A stretch of 64,000 nt of DNA from positions 62,001 to 126,000 of the forward strand of contig NZ_MVHF01000017.1 of assembly GCF_002086485.1 (NCBI RefSeq). Direction: 5' to 3'. Position numbers and translations under genes: made by a program. The DNA is from Mycobacterium aquaticum (lineage in GTDB: Bacteria; Actinomycetota; Actinomycetes; Mycobacteriales; Mycobacteriaceae). Shown one piece after another: positions 33,719 to 42,655 of this stretch. The first letter of the stretch is position 1, and each line of letters begins with the position of its first letter. A model generated the notes under the pieces. It was not told where the DNA came from. It was given only the letters and a program-made list of their open reading frames with translations, and did not search any database.

Positions 33719-35770
33719 ATGAGTGACCCGCTGTTCACGCCGTTCAAGCTGAAGAATCTGGTGCTGCGCAACCGGATCGTCAGCACGTCACACGAACCGG
33801 CCTACAGCGAGGACGGTCTTCCGAAAGACCGCTACCGCATGTACCACCGGGAGAAGGCCCGCGGCGGCGTGGCGCTGACGATGATCGGCGGCAGCGCACT
33901 GGTCAGCCCGGACTCCATGCCGCCGTTCGGCAATCTGCAGCTCTGGCGCGACGAGGCCGAGCCGCTGCTGCGCGCGCTCGCCGACGATGTACACGAGCAG
34001 GGCGCCGCGGTGATGACCCAGCTGACGCACATGGGCCACCGCACCGACAACTACACGCACGACTGGATTCCGGCGCTCTCGGCGTCGGGCACCCGCGAGC
34101 CGGCACACCGATCGTTCTCCCGAGTCGCCGATGTCCGCGATCTGGAGCGCATCGCCCGCGACTTCGCCGACACCGCGGCCCGGTGCAAGGCCGGCGGCCT
34201 GGACGGCGTGGAGATCTCCGCCTACACCGGTCACCTGCTCGACAGCTTCCTGTCCCCCCGGCACAACCACCGCACCGACGAGTACGGCGGCTCGCTGGAG
34301 AACCGGATGCGGTTCCCGTTGCAGGTCATCAACGCCGTGCGCGAAGCCGTCGGCGACGACTTCATCGTCGGCGTGCGCATGTCTTTCGACGAGATGCTGC
34401 CGGACAACTCCGGCATGGTCCCTGCCGACGCGCTGCAGATCGCGGCCGCGATGCAGGACGCCGGGATCGACTTCTTCAGCGTCAACCGCGGCAACGCCGA
34501 CACCGACTGGGAACTGGCCAAGGTCATCCCGCCTATGTTCACCCCGGCCAATCCGCACCTGGAGTTCGCCGGCTGGATCAAAAAGCAGCTGTCGGTCCCG
34601 GTCATGCACTCGTCGCGCATCGCGGACGTGGCCACGGCCCGCTATGCGATCAGCGAGGGACTGCTCGACATGGTCGGCATGGTCCGCGCGCTGATGGCCG
34701 ACCCGGACCTGCCGAACAAGACGCAGGAGGGCCACGCCGACCGGATCCGGCCGTGCGTCGGCGCGAGCGTGTGCATCGACGGCATCTACACCCACGGCTC
34801 GGCGATGTGCATCCACAACCCCGCCACCGGCCGGGAAACCCAACTGCCGCAGCGCGTCACCCCGGCCCCGGCCGAGCAGCACAAGCGCTGCGTGGTGATC
34901 GGCGGCGGACCCGCCGGACTTGAGGCGGCGCGTGTGCTCGCCGAGCGCGGCCATTCCGTCACCCTGTACGAGGCGGGTGACCGCTTCGGCGGGCAGGTGG
35001 CGCTGGCCGCGGTCTCCGAGCGCAGGCGCGATCTGATCGGCATCGTCGATTGGCGGTACGACGAGTGCAAGCGGCTCGGCGTCGAGCTCAAGCGCAACCA
35101 CTACGTCGACCCATCGGAACTCGACTCCTTCACCGAGTCGGTGGACGTGGTCATCCTGGCCACCGGCGGCCTGCCCAACCCCGACCTCGGCATTCCCGGC
35201 GGTGAGCTGGCCGTCGACACCTGGGACATCATCTCGGGTGCCCGCAAGGTGGGTGGCGACGTGCTGGTCTACGACGACCTTGGCGGCCACCAGGCCATGG
35301 ATGCGGTCGAGGCACTGATCCGCACGGCAGGCACCGTCGAATACGCGACCCCCGAGCGCAGCGTCGCCGTCGATGTCGGCGCATCCCCGGCGGGCCAGTA
35401 CTTCGCGCTGTTCGCCGACCATGAGGTGAGCACCGGGGTGCTGCACCGGCTGGTGTCGATCGAGAAGCACGACGGTCGCCTGCTGGCCCGGCTGCAGGTC
35501 GAAGGCGCCAAGGCCGCCACCGAGCGCATTGTCGACGCGGTCGTGGTCGAACACGGCACCGAACCGGACAACGACCTCTACGAGGCGCTGCTGCCCGGTT
35601 CGGTCAACCTCGGCCAGATCGCGATCCGCGAACTGCTGGCCCGCTCGCCGCAGCCTGCGACGGCGAATCCCGACGGTCGCTACGCCCTTTATCGGGTCGG
35701 CGATGCCGTCGCGAGCCGCAACATCCACGCCGCGATCCTCGATGCCTACCGCCTCTGCCTGGCCATCTGA
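33719..35770 (+). CDS. Old-yellow-enzyme/2,4-dienoyl-CoA reductase-type FMN-FAD dehydrogenase
   Basis: A 683-residue enzyme. The N-terminal FMN TIM barrel (~1-330) has the family active-site pattern DGVEISAYTGHLLDSFLSPRHNHRTDEYGGSLENRMRF. A C-terminal dinucleotide domain (VVIGGGPAGLEAARVLAERGHSVTLYEA) holds FAD and NAD(P). Between them, Cys-346, Cys-352 and Cys-364 (RPCVGASVCIDG...AMCIHNPATGRE) stand in the Fe-S region, but one of the four expected cysteines is Ala-349. A Cys-poor, ATGRE-containing site resembles N-methylproline demethylase-type members, so oxidative demethylation is a reasonable guess. AAGGGAG precedes ATG 33719. Co-oriented with an MFS importer. Confidence 0.85.
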   Translation: MSDPLFTPFKLKNLVLRNRIVSTSHEPAYSEDGLPKDRYRMYHREKARGGVALTMIGGSALVSPDSMPPFGNLQLWRDEAEPLLRALADDVHEQGAAVMTQLTHMGHRTDNYTHDWIPALSASGTREPAHRSFSRVADVRDLERIARDFADTAARCKAGGLDGVEISAYTGHLLDSFLSPRHNHRTDEYGGSLENRMRFPLQVINAVREAVGDDFIVGVRMSFDEMLPDNSGMVPADALQIAAAMQDAGIDFFSVNRGNADTDWELAKVIPPMFTPANPHLEFAGWIKKQLSVPVMHSSRIADVATARYAISEGLLDMVGMVRALMADPDLPNKTQEGHADRIRPCVGASVCIDGIYTHGSAMCIHNPATGRETQLPQRVTPAPAEQHKRCVVIGGGPAGLEAARVLAERGHSVTLYEAGDRFGGQVALAAVSERRRDLIGIVDWRYDECKRLGVELKRNHYVDPSELDSFTESVDVVILATGGLPNPDLGIPGGELAVDTWDIISGARKVGGDVLVYDDLGGHQAMDAVEALIRTAGTVEYATPERSVAVDVGASPAGQYFALFADHEVSTGVLHRLVSIEKHDGRLLARLQVEGAKAATERIVDAVVVEHGTEPDNDLYEALLPGSVNLGQIAIRELLARSPQPATANPDGRYALYRVGDAVASRNIHAAILDAYRLCLAI

Positions 35771-35818
35771 ACAGCCACCGCAAACCCTCCACAGCCCACC
35801 CACACGAGGAGTACAGCC

Positions 35819-37207
35819 ATGTCTTCGCCACAGAGCACCGCGGGTAAGGACGCCGCTGGGTTACCCGTAAGTACCCCGGCATTCCGGCGCCGATTCCTGT
35901 TCCGGCTCACCGCAGTTCTGGTCGGCGGGATGTTTCTCGACGGCTACATCCTGGGGATCATCGGTCCCGTCACCGGCCTGATCCAGGACGACCTGCAGGT
36001 CAACGACCTCATGATCGGCCTGATCGCGGCAGGCACGCTGTTCGGCATCTTCGTCGGCGCCCCCGTGGGCGGCTGGCTGACCGACAAATACGGCCGCAAA
36101 CCCATGTTCCTCATCGACATGGGCCTGTTCGTGCTCGCGTCATTCCTGCAGTTCTTCGTGGCTCTGGGCCAGTTCTTCATCACCTCGGCAATCCAGCTGC
36201 TCATCATCCGTTTCCTGATGGGCATCGCGATCGGCGGCGAGTATTCGATCGGCATGCCGCTGATGACCGAGTTCTCGCCGGCCCGGCTGCGCGGCCGCCT
36301 GCTCGGCGCCGCCCTGGTGGCCTGGTACGTCGGCTTCATGGTCGCGTTCATCGTGGCGCACGCACTGATGGACGCAGGGCTGAACTGGCGCATCATCATC
36401 GGCTCCAGCACCGTGATCGCCGCGGGGTTGTTCCTGGCCCGGTTGGGCCTCCCCGAATCGCCACGCTGGCTGATCCAGAAGGGCAGACGCGACGAAGCGC
36501 TGTCCATCGCCAACAAGTACATGGACGTGCTCGAAGCCGCCGCCGTGACCCGCGAGAGCGAGGGCTGCGACAAGAAACCCGTCGTCAGCGGCACGTTCAG
36601 CATGCTGTTCAACAAGCACAACTGGCGCGCCACCCTGTTCACGGCCGGCTTCTGGTTCTGCGCTGTGACCCCGTACTTCGCCATCGCGACCTTCGCCGAC
36701 AAGGTGCTCAAGCAGTACGGCATGGGTGAGGGCCTGGCCAGCGGTGTCGGCCTGTCGGCGCTGGCATGCCTCGGCGTCCTCGGCACCGCGCTGCTGCTCG
36801 ACAAGCTCGGCCGACGCGTGCTGTCTGTCCCCACGCAATGGGTGTGCGTCGTGCTGCTGGCCGTGATCGGGTTGTGGACCGGGGCACCGTCCATCGCGGT
36901 GCTGACCATGTTCCTGGCGTTCTCGTTCTTCAACGCCGGCTACACGACGCTGACCCAGGTCTACCCCGGCGAGGTGTTCCCGACCGAAGTCCGTGGCATC
37001 GGCACCGGCTTCGCCGCCGCGTTCAGCCGGATCGGCGCGGGTATGGGCACGTTCCTGCTGCCCTGGTCGATCGCGCACCTCGGGATGTCCGTCAGCATGC
37101 TGGTCGCGGCCGGCGTCGCGCTGGTGGGAGCCGCGCTGTCCCAGTGGCTTGCCCCGGAAACCAAGGGCAGAACCCTGGCCGAGACCGCGTCGACGCTGGC
37201 GCACTGA
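35819..37207 (+). CDS. MFS transporter, aromatic acid/sugar:H+ symporter type
   Basis: A 462-residue 12-helix transporter with FLDGYILGIIG, the loop motif GGWLTDKYGRKPMFL, RFLMGIAIGGEYSIG, the PESPRWLIQKGR block before the central loop and PETKGRTLAETAS at the end. GAGGAG precedes ATG 35819, 48 bp after the flavoenzyme stop, so the two form an operon and the transporter probably brings in its substrate. It is similar in plan to the MFS gene at 416. Confidence 0.93.
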   Translation: MSSPQSTAGKDAAGLPVSTPAFRRRFLFRLTAVLVGGMFLDGYILGIIGPVTGLIQDDLQVNDLMIGLIAAGTLFGIFVGAPVGGWLTDKYGRKPMFLIDMGLFVLASFLQFFVALGQFFITSAIQLLIIRFLMGIAIGGEYSIGMPLMTEFSPARLRGRLLGAALVAWYVGFMVAFIVAHALMDAGLNWRIIIGSSTVIAAGLFLARLGLPESPRWLIQKGRRDEALSIANKYMDVLEAAAVTRESEGCDKKPVVSGTFSMLFNKHNWRATLFTAGFWFCAVTPYFAIATFADKVLKQYGMGEGLASGVGLSALACLGVLGTALLLDKLGRRVLSVPTQWVCVVLLAVIGLWTGAPSIAVLTMFLAFSFFNAGYTTLTQVYPGEVFPTEVRGIGTGFAAAFSRIGAGMGTFLLPWSIAHLGMSVSMLVAAGVALVGAALSQWLAPETKGRTLAETASTLAH

Positions 37208-37227
37208 TCCGCAGTAGGTTGGCGCGC

Positions 37228-37638
37228 ATGACGTCTTCGAGTGTCGACCTGACCACAGCGCAGCGCCTGGTGGCGGCCGCTCATGCCGAAGCACAGCGGC
37301 GGGCGGTGACCGTATCTGCCGCCGTGGTCGATTCGGGTGGACACCTGGTGGCGTTCGGGCGGATGGACGGGGCCGAGATCGCCGGCCCCGTCCTCGCCGT
37401 CGACAAGGCCTACACCGCCGTGGCCAACAGCACTGCGACCGCGGAGCTGGGTGTTTTGGCCGCGCCTGGCGGTGAGCTTTTCGGACTGCAGGCCAACGGC
37501 GGCGGGCGATTCGTGATCTTCGGTGGCGGCATCCCGCTTCGGGCCGGCGGTGTGATCGTCGGCGGTGTCGGGGTCAGCGGCGCCAGCGCGGCCGACGACG
37601 TCGCGTGTGCCGAGGCCGCGGTCGCCGCGTTCGGCTGA
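37228..37638 (+). CDS. GlcG/HbpS family protein
   Basis: A 136-residue protein with the typical fold signature: ARRAVTVSAAVVDSGGHLVAFGRMDGA (here AQRRAVTVSAAVVDSGGHLVAFGRMDGA), LAVDKAYTAVANSTAT, GGIPLRAGGVIVGGVGVSGASAADD. Members are found with catabolic dehydrogenases (GlcG) or bind haem in sensory systems (HbpS); the role is usually unproven. It starts at ATG 37228, 20 bp after the MFS stop, so it is the third gene of the operon. Confidence 0.88.
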   Translation: MTSSSVDLTTAQRLVAAAHAEAQRRAVTVSAAVVDSGGHLVAFGRMDGAEIAGPVLAVDKAYTAVANSTATAELGVLAAPGGELFGLQANGGGRFVIFGGGIPLRAGGVIVGGVGVSGASAADDVACAEAAVAAFG

Positions 37639-37644
37639 GCCGGA

Positions 37645-38652
37645 TCACGGGGCCGAGCAGCCGCACGTCTCCCCGATCCGCAGCGACGCCCTGAGCTCCG
37701 CGCCGACGCCGCCCTCCCCCAGCAGCTGCCCCAATGCTCGGCGCGCCAACTCGTCGACCGGTTGTTGCACCGCGGTGAGCCGCAACTGACCGTAATCCGT
37801 TGCACCGCCGTCGAATCCGATGACGCGTATGCGCTCCGGGATCTGCAGGCCCGCATCGGCGATGGCCCGGATGGTGGCAGCCGCCTGGCCGAACGTGCCG
37901 ACCACGAATGCCCGGGGCGAGCGCTGCGTACGCAGGAACTCACCGACCGCGGCGTAGGCACCCGCGGGCGTGAGATCGGTCCGGATGTGACGGAGTCCCG
38001 CGCCGACGACGGACGCGACACCCTCGAACCGCTGCTCGACGGTTTCCCGGTCGCCGTGCCGCACATCTGATTCGGTGAAACCACCCACGAATACCGTGTC
38101 GTGACACGCATGTTCGTCGAGCAGGTGCCGGGCGGCCAGCGCGCCCGCCTGCGCGTGGTCCACGGCGACGATGTCGTCGGCGACGTCGCCACGCACATTG
38201 TGCAGCCACACCACGGGGATGCGTTCCTGGCGGCACAGCTTGGCCGTTTCGGGCGCGTTGGCGGCGCCGATCACCACCAGACCGTCGACGCCCACCTCGG
38301 TGAACGCGGTAGCGAATTCCAGCTCACGTTCCGGGTCGTAGCCGGTGTTGCCGATCATGGTCAGGTGGTCGCGGGCCCTGGCTTCGACCTCGATACGCCC
38401 GACGAACTCACCGAACAGCGGCAACCCGAGGTCGGGGACCAGCAGGCCGATCTGACGCCACCGTCGCGGCCGCCGCAGCGCCCTGGCGCGTCGATCGGGC
38501 CGGTAGTCCAGCTCGTCGATGGCGTCGATAACCTTGGCCCGCAACGACTCTGACACCGGACGCGGCCCGTTGTTGAGCACGTAGCTCACCACTGCCGTCG
38601 ATGTACCGGCCCGGCTTGCCACGTCTGCCAGGGTCGGACGTTTTCCGCTCAC
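37645..38652 (-). CDS. LacI family transcriptional regulator
   Basis: A 335-residue regulator when started at GTG 38652 (VSGKRPTLADVASRAG), which puts the HTH at the very front as usual and has GGGGA 8 bases upstream; a GTG at 38700 would add 16 residues. The HTH (TLADVASRAGTSTAVVSYVLNNG) and hinge (RRARALRR) are followed by a periplasmic-binding-protein-like effector domain, ending with a Cys pair GETCGCSAP. It diverges from the arylsulfotransferase/ABC operon with a LacI-type palindrome between, and should repress that operon. Confidence 0.9.
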   Translation of the reverse strand: MSGKRPTLADVASRAGTSTAVVSYVLNNGPRPVSESLRAKVIDAIDELDYRPDRRARALRRPRRWRQIGLLVPDLGLPLFGEFVGRIEVEARARDHLTMIGNTGYDPERELEFATAFTEVGVDGLVVIGAANAPETAKLCRQERIPVVWLHNVRGDVADDIVAVDHAQAGALAARHLLDEHACHDTVFVGGFTESDVRHGDRETVEQRFEGVASVVGAGLRHIRTDLTPAGAYAAVGEFLRTQRSPRAFVVGTFGQAAATIRAIADAGLQIPERIRVIGFDGGATDYGQLRLTAVQQPVDELARRALGQLLGEGGVGAELRASLRIGETCGCSAP

Positions 38653-38740
38653 CCTTGGATTCCCCGTCCCCTGACGACGCTTCGCCAGACTTTCGATCAC
38701 GCCGATTATGACGGTTACGCCAGCATCTTCGCTTACTACG

Positions 38741-38752
38741 CTAATCGATTAG
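38741..38752. promoter_or_regulatory. LacI-family operator
   Basis: CTAATCGATTAG is a perfect 12-base palindrome with the central CG step typical of LacI/GalR operators. It is 54 bp before the arylsulfotransferase start and 88 bp before the LacI-regulator start, in the shared divergent promoter. Confidence 0.82.
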
Positions 38753-38806
38753 AACTGTTACGGGGAGGACCCGTGGACGTAACACGACATTGGTGGAGTA
38801 GCTGAC

Positions 38807-40093
38807 ATGGCATTCGTACGACAGTCCGGCGTCACACATTTCGACCCCGAACTCGCCTACGACAGCTACGTGCTGTTCACGGGCGCAGATTCGGTCACGC
38901 GCCTCATTGCCCTCGACGGCACGGTCGTGCACGAGTGGCCCTACGCGGGCGTGCCGCCCCGCATCCTGGATCCCGCGCTCAACGGTGGCCGCATCGGCGA
39001 CGTCGGGGTGCAGCTGTCCGACAGCGGCGATGCGCGCGGTGGCATTTACGCCAACGGAACTGTGGGGCAACTCGATTGGAACGGTGACCGGGTTTGGGAA
39101 TGGGGTCTGCAGGCGCCAGGTGGAGCGGCCAGGCAGAACCACGACTGGGAGCTGCTGCCCAGCGGCAACCGGCTGATCCTGGTCACGGCACCACGCGTGG
39201 TACCAGCCCTGGGTGACCGCGTCGTCGGCGACCAGGGCCTCTATGAGGTGGCGCCGGACGGGGAGATCGTCTGGAGCTGGCTGGCCGGCGACCATCTCGA
39301 CGAGTTCGGCTTTTCCGAGACCGGTTGGGCCGCGCTGCGTGAGACGGTGGCCCGCGACCCCGAGGACCCGTGGGGCTACCTGGAGATGAACAGTGCCAAA
39401 TCCCTTGGCCCCAACCGCTGGTACGACGTGCAGCCCGACACCGTGTTCAACCCCGACAACATCCTGGTGAGCTTCCGCAAGGCCAACATCATCGCACTCA
39501 TCGACAAGTCGTCCGGAGCCGTCGCCTGGCGACTCGGACCGTACTACGCCGCGCAAGCCGGAGCCCAGCACCAGCGGATCAACGCCCATAAAGTCCCGCG
39601 CCCGCTGGATCAGACCTCCGGACAACACAATCCGCACATGATCGCCGCGGGTCTGCCGGGCGCGGGCAACATCCTGGTGTTCGACAACCAGGGCGGGGCG
39701 GGTTACCCACCCGCACCGCTTGGTATCTACGCCGGCTCGCGGGTTCTCGAAATCGACCCGGTCACACAGGAAATCGTATGGCAGTACACCGCAGAAGATT
39801 CGGGTCGCCCGTCGTGGACGTTCTTCAGTTCCTTCGTGAGCAACGCCCAGCGCCTGCCCAACGGCAACACCCTGATCACCGAGGGCATGCACGGGCGGCT
39901 GTTCCAGGTGACGGCCGACGGCGACGTCGCATGGGAGTACCACAGCCCCTACGAGGGGTATGGCGTCGCCGGTGAACCCGAGGTCAAACAGCCCCGGGTC
40001 CCGGGAGTCGATCGGCTCACCCTGACCGCCCTGGTCTATCGCGCCCAGGCCGTACCGTTCGAGTGGACTCCGCTTCCCGGTGGGCACTCATGA
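38807..40093 (+). CDS. Arylsulfotransferase (ASST) family protein
   Basis: A 428-residue beta-propeller protein of the ASST type (repeating WEW/WSW blades: VWEWGLQAPGG, GEIVWSWLAGDH, AVAWRLGPYY, EIVWQYTAEDS, DVAWEYHSPY) with conserved His at QNHDWELLPSGNRL, the HNPHMIA segment and TLITEGMHGRLF. ASST enzymes move sulfate between phenols without PAPS, through a His intermediate. Unlike the periplasmic bacterial enzymes, no signal peptide is present, so this one should work in the cytosol. The ATG of the ABC permease overlaps its stop codon, so it is coupled to a sulfonate-type importer and likely acts on the imported compound. Confidence 0.85.
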   Translation: MAFVRQSGVTHFDPELAYDSYVLFTGADSVTRLIALDGTVVHEWPYAGVPPRILDPALNGGRIGDVGVQLSDSGDARGGIYANGTVGQLDWNGDRVWEWGLQAPGGAARQNHDWELLPSGNRLILVTAPRVVPALGDRVVGDQGLYEVAPDGEIVWSWLAGDHLDEFGFSETGWAALRETVARDPEDPWGYLEMNSAKSLGPNRWYDVQPDTVFNPDNILVSFRKANIIALIDKSSGAVAWRLGPYYAAQAGAQHQRINAHKVPRPLDQTSGQHNPHMIAAGLPGAGNILVFDNQGGAGYPPAPLGIYAGSRVLEIDPVTQEIVWQYTAEDSGRPSWTFFSSFVSNAQRLPNGNTLITEGMHGRLFQVTADGDVAWEYHSPYEGYGVAGEPEVKQPRVPGVDRLTLTALVYRAQAVPFEWTPLPGGHS

Positions 40094-40929
40094 CCGCAGG
40101 AGTGGCAGTCCGGACACCGGCGGTAGGCACGGCGAAACGAGCGGCGCCGGCCCGGCTGCGCTCGGTGTTGGCCAGGTTCTCCGCGCTCGGCTGGACCGTC
40201 GCGGGCCTGGTGCTCGCATCGACCGTGTGGTCACTGGTGGTAGCGACCGGCCGATTCCCCCGTCAGCTCTTCCCGAGCGTCCCGCAGATCCTCTCCGCGG
40301 GCCACGCCCTCTGGGCCGACGGGCTGCTGATGGCCGACATCAGTGCCAGCTTGGGCAGGGCCGCACTGGGTTTCGCGATCGGCGCGGCCATCGGCGTCGT
40401 CGTCGCGGTGCTCACGGCGACCACCGCGGCCGGACGCAACCTCCTGCAACCCGTGCTGCGGGTGTTCGCGCCGATCCCGACGATAGGCCTGGTGCCACTG
40501 GCCATTCTCTGGTTCGGATTGGGCGAGAACAGCAAGACCCTGGTCATCGCGCTGGGCGTGTTCGTCCCGGTGTGGATCAACAGCCATTCGGGGCTCGCGA
40601 GCACGCCTGCCGATTATCTGAAGGCCGCCCGCTGCCTGGGGGCGGGCCGGTGGCAGACCCTGCGCAGGGTCGTGTTGCCCGAGGCCGCACCGGACATCGC
40701 CGCGGGTCTGCGGGTGGGTGCCGCGATGGCGTTCGTGTTGATCGTGGTGGCCGAGATGACCGGCACCACAGCGGGTATCGGGTACCGGATCTATCAAGCT
40801 CAGTTGTTCTCCCAGGCCGACCGGCTCATCTTCTGCCTGATCATCCTTGGCATCCTCGGTGCCCTGTGCGACCTGGTCGTCAACGCGGTCACCACCCCGT
40901 TCACCCGCTGGGCGCAGGAGGAACACTGA
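40090..40929 (+). CDS. ABC transporter permease (nitrate/sulfonate/taurine type)
   Basis: A 279-residue permease with six helices and the EAA loop EAAPDIAAGLRVGAAMAFVLIVVAEMTG that contacts the ATPase, typical of the SsuC/TauC/NrtB family. The ATG at 40090 overlaps the arylsulfotransferase stop codon (ATGA), and the ATPase starts 1 base after its stop. It should import a sulfonate, sulfate ester or similar oxyanion. Confidence 0.92.
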   Translation: MTAGVAVRTPAVGTAKRAAPARLRSVLARFSALGWTVAGLVLASTVWSLVVATGRFPRQLFPSVPQILSAGHALWADGLLMADISASLGRAALGFAIGAAIGVVVAVLTATTAAGRNLLQPVLRVFAPIPTIGLVPLAILWFGLGENSKTLVIALGVFVPVWINSHSGLASTPADYLKAARCLGAGRWQTLRRVVLPEAAPDIAAGLRVGAAMAFVLIVVAEMTGTTAGIGYRIYQAQLFSQADRLIFCLIILGILGALCDLVVNAVTTPFTRWAQEEH

Positions 40930-40930
40930 C

Positions 40931-41683
40931 GTGGCCATCCAGACACACGACCTTGTCGTCCAGTTCCCCGGCCAACGCGAACCGGCCCTGAAGAACATCT
41001 CGCTGACGGTTCCCGACGGGTCGTTCGCGGTACTCGTCGGCGCCTCGGGCAGCGGCAAATCCACCCTGCTGCATTGCCTGGCCGGCCTCATCACCCCGAC
41101 CTCGGGCACGGTCACCGACAACGGCGCGCCCGTCACCGAACCGCAGCCCCGCCGTGGCGTGGCATTCCAGCGCGACGTGCTGTTCCCGTGGATGACGGTC
41201 GCCGACAACATCGACTTCGCCCTGGCAGCCAGGAATCTCGCCAAAGGTCAACGGCAGGAACAGATCAGCATCCTGCTCGACCTCGTCGGTCTGCGCGAGG
41301 ACGTGGCACGCCAACGCCCCACCGAACTGTCCGGCGGCATGCGGCAACGCGTCAGCATCGCCCGGGTACTGGCAGGCGAACCGTCGGTGATGCTCATGGA
41401 CGAGCCGTTCGCGGCGCTCGACGCGCTCACCCGGCTGCGGATGCAGGATCTGCTGATCGACCTGTGGACCCGCCTGAACCGCACCATCGTCTTCGTCACG
41501 CACGACATCGACGAAGCCATCCGGCTCGGCGACACCGTCAGCGTGTTGCGCGACGGCCGGATCGCCGACCACATCGTCAATCCGCTGAGCCGGCCCCGGC
41601 CCGCCGATGCACTGGCAGATCAGCCCGGCTACAGCGAGATTCGTAAAACCCTGCACCATCAACTCGAGGATGCCCGAACGTGA
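40931..41683 (+). CDS. ABC transporter ATP-binding protein (SsuB/TauB type)
   Basis: A 250-residue ATPase with Walker A GASGSGKST, Q-loop FQRDVLFPW, signature LSGGMRQRVSIAR, Walker B VMLMDEPFAALD, and the switch His in VFVTHDIDEAI. GTG 40931 is the start. It powers uptake through the adjoining permease. The last four bases overlap the GTG of the binding-protein gene. Confidence 0.94.
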   Translation: MAIQTHDLVVQFPGQREPALKNISLTVPDGSFAVLVGASGSGKSTLLHCLAGLITPTSGTVTDNGAPVTEPQPRRGVAFQRDVLFPWMTVADNIDFALAARNLAKGQRQEQISILLDLVGLREDVARQRPTELSGGMRQRVSIARVLAGEPSVMLMDEPFAALDALTRLRMQDLLIDLWTRLNRTIVFVTHDIDEAIRLGDTVSVLRDGRIADHIVNPLSRPRPADALADQPGYSEIRKTLHHQLEDART

Positions 41684-42648
41684 AATCGATTCTCCGGCGG
41701 ATGTTCGCCGCTGCCCTGACCGCCTCAGCGCTGGCCGTGTCGGTCACCGCCTGCACCAGCTCGGGCAGTGCGAACGCCGATGAGCTGACCGTCGGCTTCG
41801 TCGTCGACCCGTCCTGGGCACAGGTCCCGGTGGCGGCTTCGACCGGCTTGTTCGACAAGCATGGCGTCAAGGTCAAGGTGGTGAACTTCTCCTCCGGCGT
41901 CGAGGCCCTGCAGGCCGCCGCGGCGGGCCAGGTCGACATCACCACTGCCGCAGACGTTCCCACGTCGGCCGCGCTCACCCGCACACCGACCCTGAGGGTC
42001 GTCGGCGACGGCTCGAGGTGGGAAGGTTCGCGCATCGTGGCCCGGCGTAGCGCGGGCATCACCACCATCGCCGATCTGGCAGGCAAGTCGATCGGCACGC
42101 CGCTGGGTACCAGCGCCGCCTACTACATATCGAATGCACTGGCGCACAACAATATCAGCGCTCAGCTGGTCCAGGTGGCGCCGTCGGCCGTCGTCACCGC
42201 GGCCACCCAGCGCAACGTCGACGCGGTGTCGATCTTCCAGCCGTACCAGGCGCAGACCATCCAGGCGCTGGCCACCGATGCAGTCGAGCTCAACGGCGGC
42301 ACGTATCACCAGCACAGCCTGTTCCTCGCCACCCAGCATGCGATCGCCGACAAAGGCCCGGCGCTCACGAGCTTCTTCGCCGCACTGTCCGACGCCGGAT
42401 CCGCACTGTCGCACCAGGACAACGCCGCGATCGACGCCGTGGCCAAGGCCACACAGCTCGACGCGGGCCTACTGCGCCCGGTGCTCAAAGAGTTCGACTT
42501 CACGCTGCAGCTCAATCCGGATCTCGCTGCCAAGCTCACCGAACTCGGCGAGTGGGCCAAGACCCAGAAGTCGATCGACGCCACGGCCGCCTTGCCCGAT
42601 TACGCACAGTTCCTCGACAACCGGTTCCTGCCGAAACCGGCGGCGTAA
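41680..42648 (+). CDS. ABC transporter substrate-binding lipoprotein (SsuA-like)
   Basis: A 322-residue lipoprotein: signal MKSILRRMFAAALTASALAVSVTAC with lipobox SVTAC (Cys-25), then a type II binding fold (LTVGFVVDPSWAQVPVAASTGLFDKHGVKVKVVNFSSGVEALQAAAAGQVDITTAADVPTSAAL; GKSIGTPLGTSAAYYISNAL) typical of nitrate/sulfonate/aromatic-sulfonate receptors. The GTG start overlaps the ATPase stop codon. With the permease and ATPase it forms a complete importer; the ligand may be an aryl sulfate or sulfonate given the first gene of the operon. Confidence 0.92.
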   Translation: MKSILRRMFAAALTASALAVSVTACTSSGSANADELTVGFVVDPSWAQVPVAASTGLFDKHGVKVKVVNFSSGVEALQAAAAGQVDITTAADVPTSAALTRTPTLRVVGDGSRWEGSRIVARRSAGITTIADLAGKSIGTPLGTSAAYYISNALAHNNISAQLVQVAPSAVVTAATQRNVDAVSIFQPYQAQTIQALATDAVELNGGTYHQHSLFLATQHAIADKGPALTSFFAALSDAGSALSHQDNAAIDAVAKATQLDAGLLRPVLKEFDFTLQLNPDLAAKLTELGEWAKTQKSIDATAALPDYAQFLDNRFLPKPAA

Positions 42649-42655
42649 CTGGCGG

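Noticed and set aside
33788..35803. 671-residue open frame opposite the flavoenzyme gene
   Set aside because: Antisense shadow; the plus strand encodes a complete FMN/FAD dehydrogenase.
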